Counted from the stretch's first letter, positions 28,624 through 37,331 are shown. The stretch: 64,000 nt of DNA from Fibrella arboris (GCF_041321095.1 NZ_JBGGWE010000001.1:496001-560000), one strand, 5' to 3'. The notes: generated from the letters alone by a model not told the origin. Program-made: numbers and translations.

Positions 28624-28665
28624 AATTTATTACTGATCGAGGGCACTTCGGGCGGGCGAAAGGGT

Positions 28666-28673
28666 TATTTTTG
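28666..28673 (+). promoter_or_regulatory. Candidate -7 box (TATTTTTG) upstream of nrdB
   Basis: Exact TAnnTTTG match 70 bp before the nrdB ATG. The -33 region is not well conserved. Confidence 0.4.
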
Positions 28674-28743
28674 TTAGCACGTAGACAATCCGCACCACAT
28701 CGTTGATTGTGGTCAATCCAACCGTTTCAAAACTTACTTACGC

Positions 28744-29733
28744 ATGCTTACAGCAACTGCAATTGAACCTATTTTAGAAGAAGATAAAAGCCGGTTTGTG
28801 CTCTTTCCTATCAAGCACAATGATATCTGGCAGATGTACAAAAAGCATGAAGCCTCCTTCTGGACTGCCGAAGAGATTGATCTGGGCCAGGATGTAAAAG
28901 ACTGGAACAACCTGAATGATGGCGAACGGCATTTCATTTCGCACGTGCTCGCCTTCTTCGCTGCTTCCGATGGCATTGTGAACGAAAATCTGGCCGTCAA
29001 TTTCCTGTCGGAGGTGCAGTATGCCGAGGCAAAATGCTTCTACGGTTTCCAGATCATGATGGAGAATATCCACTCGGAGACCTACTCACTGCTCATCGAT
29101 ACATACATCAAAGACCCTGTTGAGAAAGATCGGCTGCTAAACGCCATTGACACCATTCCCTGCGTACAGAAGAAAGCCGAATGGGCACTCCGCTGGATCG
29201 AGAACGGCAACTTTGCCGAACGGCTCATTGCGTTTGCGGCTGTGGAGGGTATTTTCTTCTCAGGCTCGTTCTGCTCTATCTTCTGGCTGAAAAAGCGCGG
29301 TCTGATGCCTGGTTTGACGTTCTCTAACGAGCTGATTTCGCGCGACGAGGGGCTGCACCGCGATTTCGCCTGCCTGCTCTACACCGACCATATCAAAAAC
29401 CAGATGGACCCTGAGGCTGTCTATCAGATCATTCGAGACGCGGTGACCATTGAGCAGGAGTTTGTTACCGATGCACTTCCTGTTTCACTGATCGGCATGA
29501 ATGCCGAGCTGATGAAGCAGTACATCGAGTTCGTAGCCGATCACCTGCTGATGTCGCTGAACCTGAACAAGGTATATAACGCCACGAATCCGTTCGATTT
29601 CATGGACATGATCTCGCTGCAAGGCAAAACCAATTTCTTCGAAAAGCGCGTCGGCGAATACCAGAAAGCCGGTGTTATGGCTTCGACGAAAGAAAACGAC
29701 GGTTCTAAGTTCTCGCTGGAAGAAGATTTTTAA
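28744..29733 (+). CDS. nrdB: Ribonucleoside-diphosphate reductase, beta subunit (class I)
   Basis: A 329-residue small subunit that holds the di-iron centre and tyrosyl radical for making dNTPs. The family pattern DWNNLNDGERHFISHVLAFF, the iron-ligand region with Glu107 and His110, and the radical-site candidate Tyr114 (ENIHSETY) are all present. A later helix carries the second ligand set (ISRDEGLHRDFA). The C-terminus ends in acidic/aromatic residues (SLEEDF), the tail that docks on the alpha subunit. The alpha-subunit gene (nrdA) is not beside it in this window. The start follows a TAnnTTTG box. Confidence 0.96.
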   Translation: MLTATAIEPILEEDKSRFVLFPIKHNDIWQMYKKHEASFWTAEEIDLGQDVKDWNNLNDGERHFISHVLAFFAASDGIVNENLAVNFLSEVQYAEAKCFYGFQIMMENIHSETYSLLIDTYIKDPVEKDRLLNAIDTIPCVQKKAEWALRWIENGNFAERLIAFAAVEGIFFSGSFCSIFWLKKRGLMPGLTFSNELISRDEGLHRDFACLLYTDHIKNQMDPEAVYQIIRDAVTIEQEFVTDALPVSLIGMNAELMKQYIEFVADHLLMSLNLNKVYNATNPFDFMDMISLQGKTNFFEKRVGEYQKAGVMASTKENDGSKFSLEEDF

Positions 29734-29736
29734 AAA

Positions 29737-29819
29737 ATGGATTAAACACAGAGGAACAGAGAGTACACAGAGAAAACAGAGTTTTATTAGTAGCTCTGTT
29801 TTCTCTGTGTTTAATCCAT
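29737..29819. repeat. Octad-unit inverted repeat between convergent nrdB and recX
   Basis: The left arm carries words ACACAGAG, GAACAGAG, ACACAGAG and AAACAGAG after ATGGATTAA. The right arm in reverse complement is the same start followed by ACACAGAG and AAAACAGAG only, so it lacks about 19 bp of internal units. It lies between the stop codons of convergent genes (29733 and 29824) and can act as a two-way transcript end. Confidence 0.85.
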
Positions 29820-29823
29820 GTTT

Positions 29824-30282
29824 TTATTCCTCTGCACCCAGTACTTCCCAGACTAACGCTGGCTCGTAGCCTTTACTGAGGGCATAACGGGCCAGTTTTT
29901 GTTTGACGACCAGCGGGTTGTCATCGCGTACCTGGCGGCGTTTCTTTTCCAGCAGGTCAGTCAGTTTGGCGCGGTAATCGTCGGGCTTAATGTCGGCCAG
30001 AGCTTTGTTGAGGTTGTAGCCCGTGATGCCCCGCTGCGCCAGTTCCTGGGTGATCTTGCGTTTTCCCCACCCCTTTATTCTGAATTTCCCGCCCGCAAAA
30101 GCAGTGGCAAATCGCTCTTCGCTGAGGTAGCCCTGCGTGATGAGTTCGGCAATAATCTCTTCCGCATCATCGCCGTAGATATCCCAGGCATCGAGGCGTT
30201 TACGAACTTCCTGCTGGGTACGTTCCTGGTAGGCGCAGAACGAAGCGGCCTTCCGCAACGCATCTTTGAGGTATTCGGTCAT
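29824..30282 (-). CDS. recX: RecX-family regulator of RecA
   Basis: A 152-residue helical protein of the RecX family, which binds RecA filaments and modulates recombination. Family features are the three-helix repeats, with LITQGYLSEERFATAFAGGKFRIKGWGKRKITQELAQRGI in the second repeat. It is not next to recA. It is convergent with nrdB, with the hairpin repeat in between. Confidence 0.9.
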   Translation of the reverse strand: MTEYLKDALRKAASFCAYQERTQQEVRKRLDAWDIYGDDAEEIIAELITQGYLSEERFATAFAGGKFRIKGWGKRKITQELAQRGITGYNLNKALADIKPDDYRAKLTDLLEKKRRQVRDDNPLVVKQKLARYALSKGYEPALVWEVLGAEE

Positions 30283-30348
30283 AAGTAAAAAACACCGTTC
30301 GTTGGGGGCGGGTTCGTATGTTTAATCAGGATGTGTCGAGCGCGTCGC

Positions 30349-30356
30349 TATTTTTG
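30349..30356 (+). promoter_or_regulatory. Candidate -7 box (TATTTTTG)
   Basis: TAnnTTTG match 37 bp upstream of the ATG of the exonuclease gene at 30394. Confidence 0.4.
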
Positions 30357-30393
30357 TAGGTGCCATCCAATCCCGGCGTACTGTCCGTGTCTT

Positions 30394-31236
30394 ATGACTC
30401 ATCCGTTTTTATTGAAGAAACCACTGGCCATTTTCGACCTGGAAACGACGGGCGTCAATCCGGCTAAAGATCGGATTGTGGAGGTCTGCGTAGCCAAAGC
30501 TCTGCCCGGCAAGGACAAAGCACCGGGCGATTTGGTCGTGAAAACATACCGGATCAATCCAGGGATTCCGATTCCGCTCGAAACCAGCCTGATCCACGGT
30601 ATTTATGACGAAGATGTAAAAGACGCCCCTAGTTTCAAAAACGTTGCCAAAACACTGGCGCAATTTCTGGATGGCTGCGATCTGGCCGGTTTCAACAGCA
30701 ATCGGTTCGATATTCCGCTTTTAGTCGAGGAATTTTTACGCGCCAACGTTGACTTTGACATTAAAAATCGTCGAATGGTAGATGTACAGCGGATCTATCA
30801 CCTCATGGAACCCCGAAACCTGACGGCCGCCTATCGCCACTTCTGCGGCAAAGAACTGGTTGGCGCCCACGGAGCCGAAGCCGATACGCTCGCGACCTTC
30901 GAAGTGCTGGGTTCGATTGTGGAGAACCATACGGGCCGGACCATCCGGGATGAACAGCGCAAGATTAACTTCACCATTGATAATGATATGGACGTGCTGG
31001 ATTCCATTGCCCGCAACAACAATGTGGATCTGGCCGGCCGGATGGTCTTCAACGAAAAAGGCGAAGAAATCATCAATTTTGGTAAACATGCCGGCAAAGC
31101 AGTGCTGGACGTACTTAAAACAGAACCTTCATTTTACGATTGGATCCAGAAAGGCGATTTCTCGCTAGACACCAAACGCCGCTTCACCGAAATACGATTG
31201 CGGATGTTCACCGGTGCCTTAAACGGGAAAAAATAG
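30394..31236 (+). CDS. DEDDh-family 3'-5' exonuclease
   Basis: A 280-residue protein with an N-terminal exonuclease domain like DNA polymerase III epsilon or exonuclease X. The metal-binding residues are all visible: Asp15 and Glu17 (FDLETTG), Asp106 (NSNRFD), and His159/Asp164 (AHGAEAD). The C-terminal segment INFGKHAGKAVLDVL...YDWIQKGDF is the small extra domain seen in ExoX-like proteins. The ATG at 30394 places the first motif at the usual distance; the 21 upstream codons contain clustered Cys/Pro and look non-coding. A role in DNA repair or proofreading is inferred. Confidence 0.92.
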   Translation: MTHPFLLKKPLAIFDLETTGVNPAKDRIVEVCVAKALPGKDKAPGDLVVKTYRINPGIPIPLETSLIHGIYDEDVKDAPSFKNVAKTLAQFLDGCDLAGFNSNRFDIPLLVEEFLRANVDFDIKNRRMVDVQRIYHLMEPRNLTAAYRHFCGKELVGAHGAEADTLATFEVLGSIVENHTGRTIRDEQRKINFTIDNDMDVLDSIARNNNVDLAGRMVFNEKGEEIINFGKHAGKAVLDVLKTEPSFYDWIQKGDFSLDTKRRFTEIRLRMFTGALNGKK

Positions 31237-31245
31237 ATTTTCTTC

Positions 31246-31253
31246 TACCTTTG
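31246..31253 (+). promoter_or_regulatory. Candidate -7 box (TACCTTTG) upstream of nuoK
   Basis: TAnnTTTG match 25 bp upstream of the nuoK ATG, which suggests that nuoK starts its own transcription unit. Confidence 0.4.
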
Positions 31254-31278
31254 CCCGAACGTTCCATTCACAGCTTTT

Positions 31279-31626
31279 ATGCAACCAATTGACGCAGCGG
31301 CTACCATTCCGGAAGTAATCCAGCAAATTCCTCTGAATTATTACCTCATCTTCAGCACCGCTCTGTTTGTCATCGGCATCATCGGTGTGCTGACCCGGCG
31401 CAATGCCATCGTTATGTTCATGTCGATTGAACTGATGCTCAACGCCGTGAATACTCTTCTCATCGCCTTCTCGTCTTATCGCTCTGATCCAACGGGGCAG
31501 GTATTCGTTTTCTTTATTATGGCCGTTGCCGCCGCCGAAGTATCTGTCGGTCTCGCCATCATTGTTATGATTTATCGTAACCTCCGCACGACGGATATCG
31601 GCGTGCTGAATAAATTAAAATGGTAA
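31279..31626 (+). CDS. nuoK: NADH-quinone oxidoreductase subunit K
   Basis: A 115-residue membrane subunit of respiratory complex I. Three transmembrane helices are visible, with the conserved glutamate in MSIELMLNAVN (helix 2) and the AAAEVSVGLAIIVMIYR stretch in helix 3, both part of the proton path. It is followed by nuoL, nuoM and nuoN on the same strand. The gene before it is an exonuclease rather than nuoJ, so this is the start of a detached nuoKLMN cluster. Confidence 0.95.
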   Translation: MQPIDAAATIPEVIQQIPLNYYLIFSTALFVIGIIGVLTRRNAIVMFMSIELMLNAVNTLLIAFSSYRSDPTGQVFVFFIMAVAAAEVSVGLAIIVMIYRNLRTTDIGVLNKLKW

Positions 31627-31630
31627 AAAG

Positions 31631-31727
31631 AGTTTCAGGTGTCAAGCTTCAGGTTTCAGGCGCGCTGCTACACCAATAACAAGGTGATAAGCAAAGCACG
31701 TGAAACCTGAAGCTTGACACCTGAACT
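31631..31727. repeat. Heptad-unit hairpin element between nuoK and nuoL
   Basis: Left arm: GTTTCAG GTGTCAA GCTTCAG GTTTCAG then GCGCGCTGCT. Right arm in reverse complement: AGTTCAG GTGTCAA GCTTCAG GTTTCAC then GTGCTTTGCT. The loop is 20 nt. It lies inside what should be one transcript, five bases after the nuoK stop, and could set relative expression of nuoK and nuoL. Confidence 0.86.
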
Positions 31728-31744
31728 CGAACCTTCAGGTTCTT

Positions 31745-33685
31745 ATGTCTACCGATCTACTCTGTCTGTTAATACCTCTTCTTCCCCTTCTGGGTTTTAC
31801 CATCAACGGCCTGGGGTTCCGTAAGGTACCTTCATCATTAGTCGGCATTATTGGCCTGGCAGGTCCAGTGCTGGCGTTTGTCTGCGTTTGTCTGCTTTGG
31901 AGGGCTTTCGGAGCGGGCGACGACGCCGTGATCAAGTCGGTTTTATTTGACTGGATCAGCGTCGGTGAATTCCATATCAACTTTTCGTTTCAGATCGATC
32001 AGCTGACTATGCTGATGCTTACCATCGTGACAGGCATTGGCTCGCTGATTCACCTGTACAGCGTTGGTTACATGCACCACGATGCAGGCTACGGTAAGTT
32101 CATGGCCTTTCTGAACCTGTTCCTGTTCTTCATGCTGTTGCTGGTGCTGGGGTCGAACTTCGTCATCATGTTTATCGGCTGGGAAGGTGTCGGGCTATGC
32201 TCATACCTGCTTATCGGCTTCTGGAACACCAATACCAGCTACAACAACGCCGCCCGGAAGGCTTTCGTCATGAACCGTATTGGTGATCTGGGCTTTCTGC
32301 TCGGCATCTTCACGATCATGGCCACGTTTGGCTCGGTTGAGTACACCGATGTGTTTACCCAGGCAGTGGGTATGGAGGTCAACGACAAGGTGATCCTGGC
32401 CATTACACTTCTGCTGTTCGTTGGTGCAATGGGCAAATCAGCCCAGATCCCACTGTATACCTGGCTACCCGACGCCATGGCTGGTCCAACGCCGGTATCA
32501 GCCCTGATCCACGCCGCCACGATGGTGACAGCGGGCATCTACATGGTGGTTCGCGCCAATGTCCTCTTCTCATTAGCCCCACTGACGCTCGATATCATTG
32601 GCGGCATTGCCATTGCTACGGCGCTGCTTGCCGCGTCGATTGGTCTGTTGCAGAACGACATCAAGAAAGTCCTGGCTTACTCGACCGTGTCGCAGTTGGG
32701 CTATATGTTCATGGGACTGGGTGCTACGGCCTATACCGCCAGCATGTTCCATGTCATCACGCACGCGTTCTTCAAAGCGCTGCTCTTCCTGGGTGCGGGT
32801 AGCGTCATTCACGCCATGTCCGACGAGCAGGATATCCGCAACATGGGTGGTCTGCGTAAAGCGCTGCCCATCACGTTCTGGACCTTCCTGATCGGTACCA
32901 TTGCTATTGCCGGTATTCCACCCTTCGCCGGTTTCTTTTCGAAAGACGAAATCCTGGCCCACGTATTTGAACACAGCAAAGTGATGTGGGTATTGGGTGT
33001 GATTGGCTCGGCTATGACCTCGTTCTATATGTTCCGGCTGTTATTCCTGACGTTTTTCGGCGAATTCCGGGGTACGTCTGAGCAGAAACATCACCTGCAC
33101 GAATCACCACTGAGTATGACATTGCCGCTGATGGTACTAGCCGTTCTGTCGGCCCTGGGCGGTTTGCTGAACGTACCTGAGGTGCTAGGTGGTTCAGCCC
33201 GCCTGGCAGCGTTCATGTCGCCGCTGTTCGACGAAGCGCGGCAGGCCAATCCGGCTATTTTTGAAGCTAATGCCCTCGACCACGGCACTGAAATGCTGTT
33301 GATGGGCATCTCGGCTGGTATTGCGCTGATGGCTGCCATCGGGGCTTACGTCATGTATGTGAAGAACGCTGCCGTACCTGCCCCCGATTCGGAAGCTCGT
33401 TCAGTACCGCAACAGGTCATCTACGGCAAATACTACATCGACGAATTCTACGAGGGCCTGATTATCCGACCTGTCCGGGCCCTGGGCGATGCCTTCTATA
33501 GTTTGGGTGAGTTCGCTATCGACGCAGTAGTGGGTGGCGTAGCTTTCGCTGTACGCGGGAGTTCAACTGCTCTTCGGCGCGTGCAAAGTGGTTCCATCAG
33601 TTTGTATGTACTGCTGATGGTACTCAGCATTACCCTCCTTGTTGCCCTTCGCTTCTTTACTCTCCCCTTCATTGGCGGGAAATAA
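31745..33685 (+). CDS. nuoL: NADH-quinone oxidoreductase subunit L
   Basis: A 646-residue antiporter-like subunit of complex I, with about 16 hydrophobic helices and the long C-terminal lateral helix region. Motifs typical of NuoL are GWEGVGLCSYLLIGFW, GKSAQIPLYTWLPDAMAGPTPVSALIHAATMVTAGIY and the lysine/histidine-bearing helices (HAFFKALLFLGAG). It pumps protons in the distal arm. The start is 18 bases after the hairpin at 31631-31727. The distance to nuoM is 19 bp. Confidence 0.96.
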   Translation: MSTDLLCLLIPLLPLLGFTINGLGFRKVPSSLVGIIGLAGPVLAFVCVCLLWRAFGAGDDAVIKSVLFDWISVGEFHINFSFQIDQLTMLMLTIVTGIGSLIHLYSVGYMHHDAGYGKFMAFLNLFLFFMLLLVLGSNFVIMFIGWEGVGLCSYLLIGFWNTNTSYNNAARKAFVMNRIGDLGFLLGIFTIMATFGSVEYTDVFTQAVGMEVNDKVILAITLLLFVGAMGKSAQIPLYTWLPDAMAGPTPVSALIHAATMVTAGIYMVVRANVLFSLAPLTLDIIGGIAIATALLAASIGLLQNDIKKVLAYSTVSQLGYMFMGLGATAYTASMFHVITHAFFKALLFLGAGSVIHAMSDEQDIRNMGGLRKALPITFWTFLIGTIAIAGIPPFAGFFSKDEILAHVFEHSKVMWVLGVIGSAMTSFYMFRLLFLTFFGEFRGTSEQKHHLHESPLSMTLPLMVLAVLSALGGLLNVPEVLGGSARLAAFMSPLFDEARQANPAIFEANALDHGTEMLLMGISAGIALMAAIGAYVMYVKNAAVPAPDSEARSVPQQVIYGKYYIDEFYEGLIIRPVRALGDAFYSLGEFAIDAVVGGVAFAVRGSSTALRRVQSGSISLYVLLMVLSITLLVALRFFTLPFIGGK

Positions 33686-33704
33686 CCGTTACAGCTACCT
33701 AACC

Positions 33705-35177
33705 ATGCTTACGTTATCCCTGATTCTTTGCCCCATCGTAGCGGCCATAGCGGTACTCTTTCTGCCCCGTGAACTGGCCCGAATTACCGCTCTGGTGGGT
33801 ACGTTGGTTGAACTGGCCTTAGCTGCTTATGTGTTTTTCACTTTCAGCGCCAACGCCGATTTCCAGTTTGGCTTCGATTATGCCTGGCTGTTCAATGCCG
33901 CCGATGGTAAAAGCGGCATTCGATTCAGTGGTGCCATCGATGGTATCAGTCTGTTACCTGTAGTGCTAACCGGATTGGTAACGCCCCTGATCGTTCTGTC
34001 GACGTTCAAGCAGACCTACGATCGCCCTAACTCATTTTATGCGTTGATGCTGTTCATGCAGGCAGCGCTGATGGGCGTATTTGTGGCCCGCGACGGGTTT
34101 CTCTTCTACCTGTTCTTTGAAGCCGCGCTGATTCCTATCTATTTCCTGGCGGCTATGTGGGGCGGCGAGAACCGTATCAAGGTTACGTTCAAATTCTTTG
34201 TTTATACCATCTTCGGTAGCCTGCTGATGCTGGTTGGCCTGGTTTATTTATATGCCAACACGCCAACAACAACAACTGGCGTACACAGCGCAGCTATTGC
34301 CGATCTGTACGCGCTGAATCTCAGTCCGGCCCAACAGGGATGGATTTTCTGGGCGTTTTTCATTGCCTTCGCCGTTAAGATGCCAGTATTTCCTTTCCAT
34401 ACCTGGCAGCCAGACACATACGTTGAATCACCTACCCCAGCTACGATGTTGCTGGCTGGTATCATGCTAAAAATGGGCGTATACGGCCTTATTCGCCTGT
34501 TACTCCCCATTGTTCCAGCTGGCGTTGACCGGTGGGGTAGCCTCGCTATCACCCTGTCGATTATCGGCATTGTTTACGGGGCCATTATCGCTATTCGTCA
34601 ACGCGACATGAAGCGGCTCATCGCCTACTCTTCTTTCTCGCACGTAGGCTTAATGGCAGCAGGCGTGTTTTCCCGTTCTGAAATGGGCTTACAGGGGGCC
34701 CTGATTCAGATGTTGGCTCACGGTATCAATGTGGTCGGCCTGTTTTTTATTGCCGAACTGATTCTGCAACGTACAGGCACCCGCCAGCTCGACCAGCTTG
34801 GTGGTATCACACGCAGCACCCCGAAGCTAACGGTCTATTTCATGATCATACTGCTTGGCAGCGTGGCCCTTCCGTTAACAAATGGCTTCGTAGGTGAATT
34901 TCTGCTGCTGGCAGGTGTCTACGCCTATAACCACTACATGGGTCTGGTTGCCGGGTTGACCATCATCTTCGGTGCTGTGTATATGCTTCGGATGTACCAG
35001 AAGAGTATGTTCGGCACTACCACAGACCGCACAGAAGCAGTGGTTGATCTGAGCGGTACAGAAAGTTATACCCTGCTGGTTCTTTGCGTATTTGTCTTCT
35101 GGATGGGTCTATATCCGGCCTCTTTCCTTAAGCTGACAGAACCCGCCGTGGCCAATTTATTGCAATTCATTAAATGA
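33705..35177 (+). CDS. nuoM: NADH-quinone oxidoreductase subunit M
   Basis: A 490-residue antiporter-like subunit of complex I with about 14 transmembrane helices. The motif FPFHTWQPDTYVESPTPATMLLAG and IAYSSFSHVGLMAAG identify NuoM; the catalytic Glu in FFEAALIPIYFLAAMWGG is present. The ATG at 33705 (MLTLSLILCP) is the first codon beyond the nuoL end that gives a signal-anchor-like N-terminus; the frame is open further upstream inside nuoL. Confidence 0.96.
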   Translation: MLTLSLILCPIVAAIAVLFLPRELARITALVGTLVELALAAYVFFTFSANADFQFGFDYAWLFNAADGKSGIRFSGAIDGISLLPVVLTGLVTPLIVLSTFKQTYDRPNSFYALMLFMQAALMGVFVARDGFLFYLFFEAALIPIYFLAAMWGGENRIKVTFKFFVYTIFGSLLMLVGLVYLYANTPTTTTGVHSAAIADLYALNLSPAQQGWIFWAFFIAFAVKMPVFPFHTWQPDTYVESPTPATMLLAGIMLKMGVYGLIRLLLPIVPAGVDRWGSLAITLSIIGIVYGAIIAIRQRDMKRLIAYSSFSHVGLMAAGVFSRSEMGLQGALIQMLAHGINVVGLFFIAELILQRTGTRQLDQLGGITRSTPKLTVYFMIILLGSVALPLTNGFVGEFLLLAGVYAYNHYMGLVAGLTIIFGAVYMLRMYQKSMFGTTTDRTEAVVDLSGTESYTLLVLCVFVFWMGLYPASFLKLTEPAVANLLQFIK

Positions 35178-35184
35178 TGTCCTC

Positions 35185-35270
35185 AGTCTTCAGGCTTCCG
35201 TCCTCAGTTGCTCCGCCGTCGACCAGCAACGTACCTGAGCAGCGCAACTGAAGACGGAAGACAGAAGACT
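35185..35270. repeat. Heptad-unit hairpin element between nuoM and nuoN
   Basis: Left arm: AGTCTTC AGGCTTC CGTCCTC then AGTTGCTCCGCC. Right arm in reverse complement: AGTCTTC TGTCTTC CGTCTTC then AGTTGCGCTGCTC. The 19-nt loop carries CAACGTACCT, overlapping a copy of the iterated GGTACGT motif. It starts 8 bases after the nuoM stop. Confidence 0.86.
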
Positions 35271-35287
35271 TTTAAACTCGTTTCCCA

Positions 35288-36721
35288 ATGTTTCCCATCG
35301 TTGTCCTTTCTATTTCTGGCATTGTACTGCTGTTTCTGGGCTTCCTGAAGTCGCGGGCTGTTTTGCTGCCTGCCACACTGGCCTGCCTCGTGGTAGCGAC
35401 TGTAGCCAACTTCTACGACTGGAACAAAACCTATGTCTATTTCAACGACATGCTGGTGATCAACAACCTGGCGATGGTCTTCATTGGGATTGTACTGCTA
35501 TCAGCGTTTATGGTCGTAGCCTTGTCGAGCAGTTTACTCGACGATGAAGATGCCCAACCCGCAGAATACTATGCAATCATGCTGTTTTCGCTGGTCGGGG
35601 CTATTATGATGATCGGCTATGAAAATCTGCTGATGTTGTTTGTGGGTATCGAAATCCTGTCGGTGGCTATGTACATCCTGACTGGTAGCGATAAACGGAA
35701 CCTGCGCTCCAATGAAGCCGCCCTGAAGTATTTCCTGATGGGTGCGTTTGCAACAGGTATTCTTCTTTTCGGCATGGCACTTCTCTACGGGGCTACAGGT
35801 ACGTTCACCATCTCGGGGATTGGCAATGCAGTGGGCGGTATGATCAAGGCACAAACTTCACCGCTACTGCTTTACGCCGGTATGTTTATGTTGCTGATTG
35901 GTATGCTCTTTAAAGTGTCGGCGGCCCCCTTCCATTTCTGGACCCCCGACGTATATGACGGTTCGCCTACGCTGTTCACCGCCTTCATGTCTACGGTGGT
36001 AAAAACGGCGGGATTTGCAGCCCTACTGCGTGTTCTATTGGTCAGCTTTGGTGCTACGGTCGTTTACGGCTACTGGGTTCAGGTGTTAACGGTCGTTACC
36101 TTACTGACGCTGGTTATTGGCAACATCACCGCCGTATATCAGACCAGTTTCAAACGGATGATGGCGTATTCGAGTATATCACATGCCGGGTACCTGCTTA
36201 TTGGTCTGGTAGGTCTGTCACAACAGTCGAACAGCGCCATTGCCTTTTATTCGCTGGCTTACTCGCTTTCGACCATTTCAGCATTTGGCATTTTACTACT
36301 CGTTGTAAAGAACCGCCCCCTCAATGACGCCTTCGTTGGTGACCAGGCTACACTGACTCGTCCCGACGAAAGTTATGATGCCTTTAATGGGTTGGCTCGT
36401 CAAAATCCGTTACTTGGCTTTATAATGGCCGTAGCCATGTTGTCACTGGCCGGCATTCCATTAACAGCTGGCTTTTGGGGGAAATTTATGTTGTTTTCAA
36501 CGGCGGTAGACAAAGGGCTGGTGTGGCTTCTTATAGTGGCAGTGCTCATGTCGGCAGTTGGCATCTACTACTATTTCCGGGTGGTAATCGCCATGTATTT
36601 CCGGGACGGAAATACGGGTACCATTCGCGTTGCTCCTTTTTATCGCTTTGTACTAATTGCCGCTACGGTGCTGACGATTATACTTGGTATTGCTCCAGGC
36701 TTATTTCAGCGGTTGATCTAA
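35288..36721 (+). CDS. nuoN: NADH-quinone oxidoreductase subunit N
   Basis: A 477-residue antiporter-like complex I subunit with about 14 transmembrane helices. Identifying stretches are MIGYENLLMLFVGIEILSVAMYILTG, SAAPFHFWTPDVYDGSPTLFTAFMSTVVKTAGF and MMAYSSISHAGYLLIGL. It ends the nuoKLMN cluster; the next gene is a GtrA-family protein about 100 bp on. Confidence 0.96.
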   Translation: MFPIVVLSISGIVLLFLGFLKSRAVLLPATLACLVVATVANFYDWNKTYVYFNDMLVINNLAMVFIGIVLLSAFMVVALSSSLLDDEDAQPAEYYAIMLFSLVGAIMMIGYENLLMLFVGIEILSVAMYILTGSDKRNLRSNEAALKYFLMGAFATGILLFGMALLYGATGTFTISGIGNAVGGMIKAQTSPLLLYAGMFMLLIGMLFKVSAAPFHFWTPDVYDGSPTLFTAFMSTVVKTAGFAALLRVLLVSFGATVVYGYWVQVLTVVTLLTLVIGNITAVYQTSFKRMMAYSSISHAGYLLIGLVGLSQQSNSAIAFYSLAYSLSTISAFGILLLVVKNRPLNDAFVGDQATLTRPDESYDAFNGLARQNPLLGFIMAVAMLSLAGIPLTAGFWGKFMLFSTAVDKGLVWLLIVAVLMSAVGIYYYFRVVIAMYFRDGNTGTIRVAPFYRFVLIAATVLTIILGIAPGLFQRLI

Positions 36722-36787
36722 CCATTCTGTAATTAGCCCGTTTACTCAGTAGATCGGCTTCAAGTAACAGTACAAACGGGGGCTGCG

Positions 36788-36795
36788 TACTTTTG
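36788..36795 (+). promoter_or_regulatory. Candidate -7 box (TACTTTTG)
   Basis: TAnnTTTG match 26 bp upstream of the GTG start of the GtrA-family gene. Confidence 0.35.
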
Positions 36796-36821
36796 CCCCA
36801 GTAATCAATAATCCAACGAAC

Positions 36822-37331
36822 GTGCAGCCTGTCGAAATCAGCATCGTGCAAACAGAAAAACACAAAGCGCCACGGGAGTTTTTCTCCTTTTTCCTGACGG
36901 CTTTGCTCGGTGCCTCGATCAATTTTGTTAGCCGAATTGTATACCGGGAACTGTTTGCTATCGATTATAGCACTAGTGTCCTGTTTGGGTATCTCACCGC
37001 CACCGTGCTGACCTTCATCCCTACCAAGCGTTATGCCTTCGCCGCTGGCAACACGGGCAATACGAAACGGGAAGCCATTAAATTTCTGATGATCGCCGCA
37101 GTAGCACTGGCCGTACAGGTGTACGTGGCTAAACTGACGCTGGAGTATGTGGCGAATCCTCTCTTCCCTGACCTGTCGAAAATATGGCGGGAAACGGGCT
37201 CACACGTGGTTGGTATGGGCTTGAGCTTTTTGGCCAATTTCTTCGGTCATAAGCTGCTTACTTTTCGGAGCACAGGCATGTATGACCGTATAAAGGCTCG
37301 GACGGGACGCCAGAACGAAGATGTATTCTAA
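36822..37331 (+). CDS. GtrA-family membrane protein
   Basis: A 169-residue protein with four hydrophobic segments (about 22-42, 50-68, 88-108 and 126-146) in the GtrA pattern. GtrA-type proteins are small membrane proteins linked to movement of polyprenyl-linked sugars for surface glycans. The stretch FFLTALLGASINFVSRIVYRE and the late GMGLSFLANFFGHKLLTF, with the NF..HK..TF signature, support the family. The start is a GTG at 36822; I see no nearby ATG. No glycosyltransferase is adjacent, so its pathway is not known. Confidence 0.8.
   Translation: MQPVEISIVQTEKHKAPREFFSFFLTALLGASINFVSRIVYRELFAIDYSTSVLFGYLTATVLTFIPTKRYAFAAGNTGNTKREAIKFLMIAAVALAVQVYVAKLTLEYVANPLFPDLSKIWRETGSHVVGMGLSFLANFFGHKLLTFRSTGMYDRIKARTGRQNEDVF

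Noticed and set aside
28526..28743. Spacer between msrA and nrdB considered for a NrdR box
   Set aside because: I could not find a pair of clear NrdR-type palindromes; only the terminator and a -7-like box are supported.
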